Notes under the pieces: model-generated
The model's input: only the letters and a program-made list of their open reading frames with translations
What the model was told of the DNA's origin: nothing
Databases searched by the model: none
Origin: Treponema sp. UBA3819
GTDB lineage: Bacteria; Spirochaetota; Spirochaetia; Treponematales; Treponemataceae
Length of the DNA stretch: 20,622 nt
Assembly (NCBI GenBank): GCA_002369025.1
Contig: DFDV01000211.1
Location: forward strand, 1-20,622
Reading direction: 5' to 3'
Shown here: piece by piece, positions 8,889 through 16,300 of the stretch
How positions within the stretch are numbered: position 1 is the stretch's first letter
Layout: each line of letters begins with the position of its first letter
Made by a program: the position numbers and the translations under genes

Positions 8889-9035
8889 TAGGTTCAATTT
8901 CAAGTTTTGGCAAACAGTCATGCTGAGGAATGAAGTTCCGAAGCATCCCGTCATTTTGGTGTATGCAAGATAGATTCTTCACGCTTTCAGCGTTCAGAAT
9001 GACCTTGACGCTTTCGGCGTTCAGAATGATCTTGC
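8889..9035. repeat. Direct repeat copy A (147 bp) bounding the Rpn cassette, with REP-like hairpins
   Basis: It begins taggttcaatttcaag and ends at cttgc. It matches 10961-11107 in the same orientation with five differences by hand alignment and no gaps. It contains an imperfect stem ATGCTGAGGAA / TTCCGAAGCAT (8920-8930 with 8936-8946), then ATTCT-tc-ACGC, a TTTCA loop, GCGT-tc-AGAAT (8974-9000), then a shortened relative ACGC-TTTCG-GCGT (9008-9020). The second hairpin follows the GTCATTCTGA...GAAGAATC style of dispersed bacterial intergenic repeats, from memory. Confidence 0.9.
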
Positions 9036-9138
9036 GTAAGCTAAGAGCATGAAACTCGCATTTGACCATATACATAAAATAACACGATTTTTCCACTTTT
9101 TTTCCTAAAAATTTAGCCTAAAATGCAAATTCGCTGCC

Positions 9139-9188
9139 TATATATATAGTGTAGAGAATCCTCTCTGAAAAAATCCTATTTTCGAGGT
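9139..9188 (+). promoter_or_regulatory. Putative promoter, leader palindrome and RBS of the Rpn gene
   Basis: An alternating TATATATATA (9139-9148) offers several -10 choices in very AT-rich DNA, but no good -35 box is apparent. A perfect small palindrome AGAGA-ATCC-TCTCT (9153-9166) lies between it and the start and could be an operator or leader hairpin. GAGGT (9184-9188) is a good Shine-Dalgarno 6 bases before the ATG at 9195 and supports that start. Confidence 0.45.
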
Positions 9189-9194
9189 ATCAGA

Positions 9195-10202
9195 ATGAAA
9201 AGAGAAATCATACCGTCCACGCCGGGACTGCACTACCAGATACTGATTGACGAGGAAGTAAAGGAACAGGCCGCCCAGGCCGTAGCCCAGAGACGCACCC
9301 TCAACCTCAAGAACGACATCGTGTTCAAATCATTCTTCTCCAAGGACTGCAAAGAGTCCGCCTTCTGCCGCCGAAAGATGCTGTCCGCCGTCATCGGCAG
9401 AACCGTCACGGACACCACCGTGCTCAACCCCGAGATCCTCCCCACCCGCCTTGACGGAAAGTTCCCCCGCCTGGACATACACTGCCGACTTGACGACGGA
9501 AGCGAGGTTGACGTGGAGATTCAGAACTCCATGTACCAGGACGACCAGGTGAGGCGCTCCATCTACTATGCCGCCAGCCTCACCCGTAACGCGCTCACAT
9601 CAGGCGACCAGTATGCCCTACTCCCCCACGTCTACCAGATTCAGTTCATGGACTTCACCGTGGTAAGGGACGACCGCCGCCTCCACCACACCTACCTCTT
9701 CAAGGAGCGGGAAGACAACGCGGAGCTGAGCGACATCGTGCAAATTCACTACATAGAGTTGCCCAAGATTGCGGAGAGCCTCAGAAAGCCCGCGGACGAG
9801 TTGTCAGAACTTGAATTCTGGGTTATGCTTATCATGGCGCACGAGAAGCAAAAGGCGTGGCAGCTGATTTCCACGCTCGCCGCGCGCAAGGAGGAGATGG
9901 ACATGGCACGGGCACTCTTGGACACGATGAGCCGAGACAGGCAGGAATGGGAGAACCAGTTCGGCTACGAGCGCTTCGTCCACGACTGCATCTCCAGAGA
10001 GCAGTACGCCTACACCAGGGGCGAGCGTCAGGGCGTACAACAAGGTCTTGAACAGGGCGAGCACAGGCGGGCACTGAAAGACGCGCGGCGGATGCTGCAG
10101 GACAAGCTGTCGGTGGAACTTGCTGCAAAGTATACGGGCCTCTCCGCCGAAGAAGTTCAGGAACTGCAGCAGGACATGACACAATCAAGGACAAGGAGCT
10201 AA
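9195..10202 (+). CDS. Rpn family PD-(D/E)XK nuclease / putative transposase
   Basis: This 335-residue protein has the expected layout of Rpn-family (PDDEXK_2-type) nucleases. An N-terminal NDIVFKSFFS block (residues 40-49) is followed by the catalytic core with D94 (RLDIHC) and E108-I-Q110 (DVEIQ, Q in the usual lysine position as often in this family). Next come QDDQVRRSIYYAASL and a YQIQFMDF strand, a helical middle, and a charged C-terminus (RGERQG..QGLEQGEHRRALKDARRML) ending in GLSAEEVQELQQDM. Family members are DNA endonucleases linked to RecA-independent recombination and, in E. coli, reported as toxic anti-phage proteins. The last five residues (SRTRS) look acquired: two base changes relative to the downstream copy abolish an expected TAA. 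The gene is strikingly GC-rich (38 of 60 bases at 9421-9480) beside AT-rich flanks, suggesting transfer. It stands on the opposite strand to its neighbours. Confidence 0.9.
   Translation: MKREIIPSTPGLHYQILIDEEVKEQAAQAVAQRRTLNLKNDIVFKSFFSKDCKESAFCRRKMLSAVIGRTVTDTTVLNPEILPTRLDGKFPRLDIHCRLDDGSEVDVEIQNSMYQDDQVRRSIYYAASLTRNALTSGDQYALLPHVYQIQFMDFTVVRDDRRLHHTYLFKEREDNAELSDIVQIHYIELPKIAESLRKPADELSELEFWVMLIMAHEKQKAWQLISTLAARKEEMDMARALLDTMSRDRQEWENQFGYERFVHDCISREQYAYTRGERQGVQQGLEQGEHRRALKDARRMLQDKLSVELAAKYTGLSAEEVQELQQDMTQSRTRS
9888..9905 (+). promoter_or_regulatory. Internal Shine-Dalgarno and ATG inside the Rpn gene
   Basis: AAGGAGG (9888-9894) is a full Shine-Dalgarno match, and the in-frame ATG at 9903 follows after 8 bases, close to ideal. 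A second in-frame ATG at 9897 is only 2 bases away and is unlikely to be used. The SD is stronger than the one at the gene's own start. The caveat is that Lys-Glu-Glu codons (AAG GAG GAG) create this sequence by necessity. Confidence 0.5.
9903..10202 (+). CDS. Possible intragenic short Rpn product (C-terminal, antitoxin-like)
   Basis: Initiation at Met237 of the Rpn frame would give a 99-residue protein of only the helical C-terminal region, from MARALLDTMS through the charged QG-repeat segment and the GLSAEEVQELQQ end. The nuclease core (residues 40-150) is absent. In E. coli, short Rpn proteins made from internal starts are reported to inhibit the full-length nuclease; that is the basis for the role proposed here. 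Supporting facts are the strong internal SD, the in-frame ATG and the near-equal length of the separate downstream ORF (100 residues). No expression evidence can be drawn from sequence alone. Confidence 0.4.
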   Translation: MARALLDTMSRDRQEWENQFGYERFVHDCISREQYAYTRGERQGVQQGLEQGEHRRALKDARRMLQDKLSVELAAKYTGLSAEEVQELQQDMTQSRTRS

Positions 10203-10303
10203 GGGCGTTTATGGAATACGTAAGCACAGGACGGGCCGCGTCCGACTACACCGCGACAATCAATGACCTCGTGACGAAGGCAAGGGAGAACCCCACGTGG
10301 AAG

Positions 10304-10411
10304 CACGATTTCCTAATTACGTCCTGTAATTAGGAAATCTGCGAGAAACGCAGTTTCTCGACCGCTTTTCAAGGCGCATCCATGCGCCTGCTCAATTCAT
10401 TCATACACGTC
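10304..10411. mobile_element. Hairpin-rich palindromic insertion in the Rpn module (MITE/REP-like)
   Basis: These 108 bases replace the 36 bases found in copy 2 at 10705-10740. They fold into three successive perfect stems: GATTTCCTAATTAC (10307-10320) with its complement at 10326-10339 around GTCCT; CGAGAAA (10342-10348) with TTTCTCG (10354-10360) around CGCAG; and GGCGCAT (10373-10379) with ATGCGCC (10382-10388) around two bases. A further AT-rich tail of about 23 bases follows. No transposase is encoded and no clear target duplication is visible. It resembles small palindromic elements that insert into genes, such as Rickettsia palindromic elements, by structure only. Confidence 0.7.
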
Positions 10412-10588
10412 CAGCAGCGCGAGATGCGTGAGGCCGAGGAACAGGGCATGGCACAGGGCGAGCACAATGCACGGCTGGAAGCGGCACGGCGAATGCTGGC
10501 ATATGGTGACCCTGTCGACAAGATTGCTGACATCACACAGCTCTCCACAGAGGAAGTCAAGCAATTACAGCAGGACATGGCTCAATAA
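10382..10588 (+). CDS. Residual open frame of the broken Rpn module (68 codons)
   Basis: This is the downstream half of copy 1. It could start at the ATG created inside the third hairpin of the insertion (10382), giving MRLLNSFIHV from element sequence fused to QQREMREAEEQG and the conserved end (GDPVDKIADITQL, EEVKQLQQDMAQ). There is no Shine-Dalgarno, and the start is buried in a perfect stem, so translation is doubtful. Its TAA overlaps the ATG of the next ORF (TAATG), an arrangement typical of translational coupling. I regard it as a remnant; if expressed it would be a hybrid of element and Rpn sequence. Confidence 0.3.
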   Translation: MRLLNSFIHVQQREMREAEEQGMAQGEHNARLEAARRMLAYGDPVDKIADITQLSTEEVKQLQQDMAQ

Positions 10589-10890
10589 TGGACAAGGAGC
10601 TAAGGGCGTTTATGGAATACGTAAGCACAGGACAGGCCGCGTCCGACTACACCGCGACAATCAATGACCTCGTGACGAAGGAAAGGGAGAACCCCACCTG
10701 GAAGCGGGAGTACATGGACGCCATGATGGACACCGTCCGCCAGCAGCGCGAGATGCGCGAGGCCGAGGAACAGGGCGAGCACAATGCACGGCTGGAAGCG
10801 GCGCGGCGGATGCTGGCATATGGTGACCCTATCGACAAGATTGCTGACATCACGCAGCTCCCCATTGAGGAAGTCCGGCAGCTGCAATAA
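10588..10890 (+). CDS. Stand-alone Rpn C-terminal module, copy 2 (100 residues)
   Basis: The ORF runs from ATG 10588, overlapping the preceding TAA as TAATG, to TAA 10888-10890. The protein starts MDKELRAFMEYVSTG, passes through SDYTATINDLVTK and NPTWKREYM, then a charged coiled-coil-like helix (REMREAEEQGEHNARLEAARRML) and ends GDPIDKIADITQL..EEVRQLQ. This order matches the C-terminal half of Rpn-family proteins, with no PD-(D/E)XK core. It resembles the C-terminus of the upstream nuclease in layout but is clearly diverged, so it seems to derive from a second Rpn gene. It has no good RBS of its own; AGGA lies about 12 bases upstream. It is either a truncated remnant or, by analogy with short Rpn proteins, an inhibitor of a nuclease. 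Confidence 0.6.
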   Translation: MDKELRAFMEYVSTGQAASDYTATINDLVTKERENPTWKREYMDAMMDTVRQQREMREAEEQGEHNARLEAARRMLAYGDPIDKIADITQLPIEEVRQLQ

Positions 10891-10911
10891 TTTTTACGTG
10901 TACAGACAAAG

Positions 10912-10943
10912 CAAGGGAGCTTCCGACTAAGGAAGCCCCCTTG
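10912..10943 (+). terminator. Strong hairpin after the Rpn modules
   Basis: CAAGGGAGCTTCC (10912-10924) pairs with GGAAGCCCCCTTG (10931-10943) around the loop GACTAA: 13 positions with one A-C mismatch. It begins 22 bases after the last stop of the Rpn modules and precedes repeat copy B. No U-tract follows on either strand, so it may act as an RNA 3'-end stabiliser or imperfect terminator. Confidence 0.5.
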
Positions 10944-10960
10944 TAGCCAGTCTTATCTCA

Positions 10961-11107
10961 TAGGTTCAATTTCAAGTTTTGGCAACCAGTCATGCTGAGG
11001 AATGAAGTTCCGAAGCATCCCGTCATTTTAGGGTATGCAAGATAGATTCTTCACGCTTTCAGCGTTCAGAATGACTTTGACGCTTTCGGCGTTCAGAATG
11101 ACCTTGC
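10961..11107. repeat. Direct repeat copy B (147 bp) bounding the Rpn cassette
   Basis: It matches 8889-9035 in the same orientation, with five substitutions and no gaps. It contains the same hairpins at 10992-11018, 11046-11072 and 11080-11092. It lies between the last Rpn module and the stop of the giant Ig-like gene (11141), so on the minus strand these stems form that gene's 3' region and may limit its transcript. A weaker similarity continues past the end (catttgacc at about 9059 and 11120). Confidence 0.9.
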
Positions 11108-11140
11108 TTAAAAACTTGACATTTGACCTCATAGATACTT

Positions 11141-13360
11141 TTATTTCTCGCGCTTTAAGAATACAACATCCATACCAGAAGAAAGATAGCCGACCGTTGA
11201 GTAACAGTCTGCAACACTGACACCGTCATTGCTTACGCCAGTCCATGCGGAACTCTTACCACCCAGATAAATTCGGCTTCCACCAACTGCATATCGCTCT
11301 GTTGCTGGCATAATAATTGCATCCCACTTGTAAGAATCATTACCGTCATCAATCTTTCGGCGCACAGCATACTTAAGGGCATTTTCGGTTTCTTCAGAAT
11401 TAAGATATGTTACACAAGGGGTATAAGAGCCATCTGAAGTTTCAAAATTGTAAATTGTAGAAATTGAACCGTATGTACCTGTCGTGCTGTCACTGTCGAT
11501 TGTCTCAATATCGCCAAATGAAATACCTGAGATTGCACTGTTTACGCCACCAGAAATTGTACCCTTTACATATTCCATTTTTCCCTCAGAATTGCGGTAC
11601 ATAATATGCATTACATTATTCGGGTCAATTTTCATGGAAACATGTGTACCACCATTTACTCCAGTGATTCCAACACGATTCCAGTTAGAAGCTGCTGTTG
11701 GAGCAGTTGAAGTAGCATAAGCAACACGAACAGTTTCATTCTTTGAATCAAAATATGCAATTACAGGATAACCACCTGTTGTTACATCAATATCCGAATA
11801 CTTTCCTGCAGCATTACTGCGTTCATTAATAGACGCACGGGTATCTTCAGTAGCGGCAGTTGCAGCAGTAAGACCAACTACATTGAATGCTCCTGTGTAA
11901 ATAGTAGCATATGTTGCACCGGCTGCAGCAGGACAATTGTTATAGGTAAGAGTGAATGTAGTTCCATTATTTGTTACATTTGTAATTTCTGTAAGGTCAA
12001 TTGTATATGTCTGACCATTTGTGAGGAATGCAATTGTAGCCCCCTTTACAAGCCTTGTTGACCAGTAAGCAGCATTATTTACAGTTACCGTACAAGAGGT
12101 AGCTGCTTTCTCATTATCTTCAAAACTTGGTGTAAGCCGAATCAAATCATTTGAGTAAGCAGCCCCCTGTCCACCATTTTTTGCACCAGTTGTATTAGTG
12201 TTATTGTTCGTGCTGGTAAACAGGGTATTATTATTATTTTCGCGTTTTGAAAGACCATACTGACCTGTCGTATAGGCGGATGTAGACCATGTATGCAGGC
12301 GGTCCTGGCCGTTATAGCCTCCGTCAATTACAACCCAGCCTGCCATTGAGCCTTCCATATAATCACCGCTGCTTGTTGTATTAACATACGAATACTTTAA
12401 GCCTTTAGTCTGTGAATCATAGAAGACATTATGCATGGCAGTTCCATACTTTGCTGTTCTTGGAGAAGTCAAAAGATCCGGAGTAATTTCGCGCTTCATT
12501 GAGTAACTTGCAAGAGGATAGAATGAAGTCTGAACGTTTGAGTCAAGCCTCATACGAGGATTACCTGCAATCGTTACAGTTTTTCCAGTACCAAAACTTG
12601 TTGCACTGTTTGTAAGCTGAGCACTGGTCAGCGCAATAGCTGCAACACTACCAGTATTTGCAACATCTGTCATAGCCCAGCTGTCAACAGTACCTGAGTT
12701 ACCGACGTTAGCCATAAAGAACATGGAAGATGCACCTCCTCCATTTGTTGTCGCCTTTGTATCAACAGCAAGAGCCGTTGAATTTAAAGGCTGGTCATAG
12801 CAGCGGAAAATCTGACGTCCGCTTCCATCAAGACCGTTAATCAAAATAACCTGGGCATCTGTACCGCGAACATACTGCCCATATAATGAACCATCATTTC
12901 CAATTGCCATAGCAGGAGTTGTTGCAGTTGTCGGTATATTTGTAAACTGGTGGTTAATATCCCATGTACGCAGATATCGGTTATCATAATATGATTCTGT
13001 TGCATTGCGTGTTTCAAGGTTTGTATCAACCGTATTACTGTTCTTATGGTTTAAGCTAAGAATACCGCTTACAGAAACTGTTAATTCGCCAGAGTTCTCA
13101 GGAACTGCTATTACAAATTCTTTTGTAGAAGTAATATTTGTCGAAGCAAGGCCTATTCCACCTACATGTACATAAGTATCAGTTGCATTTGCTGTAACAT
13201 TTGCACTAGGCAAGTTGTAGCCATCGACTTTAAGATATTCGCCTTTTACAACCGCATAATCACCATAGCGAGACCGGTTTGTAGTTCCATCAACATATTT
13301 TGTTTCGCTAATTGTGACATAGTCAGAGGTTGCGGATGTATCTTTTACAAGACGCCAAAT
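11141..13360 (-). other. C-terminal propeller-like region of the Ig-like protein
   Basis: About 740 residues after the last Ig-like module (following VDIVPYITGIWRLV) lack Ig linkers. They contain repeated segments of the type 'AIGNDGSLYGQ', 'GYPVIAYFDSKNETVRVAY' and 'VSMKIDPNNVMHIMYRNSEGKMEYV', which alternate short strands and turns as in sialidase-like or BNR-type beta-propellers. An Asn/Thr-rich linker (NNNNTLFTSTNNNTNT) lies near 12190-12240. It is AT-richer than the DNA just upstream. The propeller assignment rests on pattern only. Confidence 0.45.
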
Positions 13361-16300
13361 TCCCGTAATATAGGGCACGATGTCCACCTGATAGGCTGCC
13401 TGTGCGCTGTTCGGGCCGTCGCTTGCGGTGAGCGTGAACTTGACATCGCTTGCGGCAATGGCCTCCACATAGCTTGAATCAAGTGTGAGCATCCAATGGA
13501 CTTTGTGACCGTCTGCAAGCGAGAACTGTTCTTCCGCAGTCGTTTCGGTAATTGCGAATGTCCAGCCGGCTGTTTCGCTTGCGGCGGATTTCACTTGGAG
13601 AATTCCCTTTTCGTAAGAGGCGACTTCCACAGCAGAAGTAAGCGTATTGTTTATTGCCTTTCCGCTCGTGAGTGTTATAGAAGAAATACGCTTTTCGTCG
13701 CTTACGGTTCCAGTAAAGACGACCTTGCCCGAAATCTTCGTATCTCTGTCGTCTTCACCGCTCACTGCGGAGAAACTTGATGGCAGGGTATCCTTCAGCT
13801 CAACGTGTCCGCCGTCTTCGTGCGCTGTCGGGGCTTCAATGCTGGGTTCTGGCTCCTTGTCATCCACAAAGTCATAGTAAACCGGAATATTCAGAACCTG
13901 ATACTGGCTTCCAAATTTGGTAATTTTTCCGTCTACAAGGGTATCTGTACTGCCTACCATCGTTCCCTTTGTTGAATCCCACAGTGTCAGACACAAGTAC
14001 TGCTCTTGGTCGTTATTTTTTGTAGATTCAGTATAAGAGCCATACAAATTGCCTGTTACATTTGTCTTTTGGACATCAATGCCCTTATGGTTCGCGGCTG
14101 TTTCCCACGTTACTTTCTCATTGCCTTGCATAGCAACCGTTCCTGCACTATGAGCTTGACTTGAATCAGGTTCTGTAAGAGCCGTAGCCGATGTCGCAAC
14201 ATAGGCATATACATCACCGTTGCCGCTTCCGTACCCTTCGTAGCCCTCTTTTACGCCACCTACAAATTCCATAGTCACCATGGTGCTGTCACTAATGCGG
14301 AAACGTGTGCCGGTAAGAACCTGCTGCCCATTGCTGTCCTTCCAGTCGCCACTTGCACCCACCGTAACAACTGCCGTCTGGCTTTCATCAGTATTAGAGG
14401 CCGAAAGGGCTTCAAGATAATCAGCAACAGCGATGTTTCCTGCCTTCACATACACCGAGCCATGCACAAATTCATTTTCGCTATAGACAGAATCACCGTT
14501 CAAGTCGGTCGCAAGGAAGACTTTTGTAAGACGAGGCGTGTTGTTTGCAATCATCACATAGGCAGAAGCGTCACTGTTTACATTACCTGCAACATCAAAC
14601 GCAGCACACTTAACAGTCAGCGGACCATCTTCAAGTTCTCCAGCCCACACAGTTGTATCCCATGTCCATGTATTGCCCTCTTTCTTGATTGACTCTACGA
14701 ATCCGTCACCGTCATCCTTTGTTATCGTCCTCTGCAAGCCTGAATCGGTAGCAGTCCATGTCTCAGGAGTTTCTCCCTCGGTGTTGTTGACAACAAATGC
14801 CATTGCAAAGAATGCTTCCGTATAAGATTCACTCACTTCGCCGTCAAAGGTAAGGGTGTCGTCATTCAACTCTGTAATCAAATAGTAGGAGCCGCCTATG
14901 CGCACAAGGCTTCCTTTTCGTATCACACCCTTCGATGCATAATCAGAGACGAGTGCATGGGTAAAGGTCGTAGCACTATCCCTGCTTCCCGTCAACACCA
15001 CACCATACAGTCCGGATGTATCACTTGCATCAGTCAGGTTCGCCAAAGCCACACTGTCTCCTGCCGTTGTAGCAGAAGCATCAAAAGACACTGCACTTCC
15101 AGACACGGTCATTGTCTTTGCAGCAGATGCAAGACGCCATGTAGTGTCGCTTACAAAATCCGGCACGGGGAGTTCAACTGTTTTTGTTCCGTTCACATCA
15201 CGCAGGAAGTAATAGGCCGCCTTGCTGAATCCAGAGCCAGTATCAGTTGCCGTTGCGCCAAAGGTCACACCGTAGTTTGAATTTCTCAACTTGGTACAGG
15301 CAATTTCACCAGTGTTATTGACCAGACTTGTTACCGTCGGCGCATTGTTATCAATATTCAGGGAGAAAGTAATCTGAATATTGTGTTTTGTCGCATCATT
15401 GTCAGTGGCATAGAGTTTGTAACTTGCAGAACCAGATGTACTTGTTATAGGAATATAGACATAGTAACTCGTTTTACCATTGCTGTCCGTATATGATTCT
15501 TTCTGGAATCCTGTACCAGTATCGTTTACCGTAATTGAATCTCCATCAATTCCTGAGGTGTCGGTAAGATTTACTTCAATATACCAGTCAGCATTGGGAT
15601 TTCTCAGGTACATATCTGCACTGTAAGCTTTTTCCGCATGTGCTGAAGTTGCCTTCTCAACTCTCTGTTCTGAAGTAAACTGCTTGAGCATATAGGTCGC
15701 CGTAGGAGCATCGTTATCCACATGAATGTACATAGGCTCAGACCAGTTGCCCATTTTGCCGTTTGAGTTCATGGCACACACGCGAATGGCAATATTGTTT
15801 GTACCTGAAGTAGGATTTAATTCCTGTTTTTCATTGATATTGAGGTTCCATGAATAGGACTTATTGACAGCCTTAATGCCCCACCAGGCTTCATCCGCAT
15901 TTGTGATGGTGTAACCCGTATCTGTTGCGGCTGTATCTTTTTCATACACTGTGTATACATTAGCACCATCTTTTTGCAAATTTGACACATAGGTCTTTGC
16001 AGTCTCACCCCAGTCAGTATTTCCATTTTCGTCTGTCTTGCAAATCTGCATGTATACTGCGCCAACACCAACGCTTACGTCCTCAATCGTCACCGTACCT
16101 GTAGTGCGGATAGTACCACCGATGATAGCATAACCAAGCGATGCACCGCCTTCTTTTATGTAATCATTTTCTGACGGATAGGTGATACTTGCCACTGCCA
16201 TATCAGCGTTAGGATTGTAGCGGATAAAGTAATCCGTTTTTTCAGACTCATTTCCCAAAGCGTCAACCGCCTTAAAGTATACAGGGATTTTCCAAATATC

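Larger units (their letters stand above)
8750..9194. other. Divergent intergenic region between the giant gene and the Rpn gene
   Basis: These 445 bases hold no convincing gene. From left to right: the promoter of the giant gene (to about 8795); a stretch (8818-8888) with two small perfect hairpins, CCACG-6-CGTGG (8827-8842) and CACG-GG-CGTG (8868-8877), present before this repeat copy only; the 147-bp repeat copy A (8889-9035); and an AT-rich leader (9061-9194, 15 G+C in its first 60 bases) with the Rpn promoter and RBS. Confidence 0.7.
10190..10588 (+). pseudogene. Broken stand-alone Rpn C-terminal module, copy 1
   Basis: The frame reads DKELRAFMEYVSTG, SDYTATINDLVTK and NPTWK as in copy 2, then enters a foreign 108-base segment and meets a TAG at 10331-10333. 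Past the insertion the same frame resumes with QQREMREAEEQG and continues to TAA at 10586-10588. The start codon expected from copy 2 is lost (ATG to AAG), so the surviving N-terminal piece could only start at ATG 10211 (40 codons). One stop codon separates the two halves because 108 and 36 are both multiples of three. This is a damaged paralogue of the module downstream, related to the C-terminal part of Rpn proteins and lacking any nuclease domain. Confidence 0.8.
10167..10890 (+). repeat. Tandem duplication of the Rpn C-terminal module (two units offset by 401 bp)
   Basis: The stretch beginning cagcaggacatg at 10167 and running through ggacaaggagctaagggcg (from 10189) recurs from 10569 and 10590, and similarity continues to the ends of both modules. 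The units differ mainly by a replacement of 36 bases with 108 in the first copy and by 12 extra bases (codons GMAQ) in the first copy. At the first junction TAATGG has become TCAAGG, which removes both the stop of the upstream gene and the start of the module. Hand alignment only. Confidence 0.85.

Noticed and set aside
8812..9096. Minus-strand 94-codon frame upstream of the giant gene
   Set aside because: It is a translation of repeat copy A and its flank (ILNAESVK repeated from the tandem hairpins); such frames are artefacts of intergenic repeats.
9804..10227. Minus-strand frames of about 126-131 codons opposite the Rpn gene
   Set aside because: They are shadow frames in GC-rich coding DNA, with Cys/Pro/Arg-rich translations and no RBS.
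8889..11107. A classical insertion sequence or transposon
   Set aside because: The ends are direct, not inverted, repeats; no DDE or serine/tyrosine recombinase is present and no target duplication is evident. Rpn proteins are nucleases whose transposase label is historical.
11035..11220. Plus-strand 61-codon frame across repeat copy B
   Set aside because: It reads the hairpin repeats (LSAFRMTL twice) and runs into the antisense of the giant Ig-like gene.
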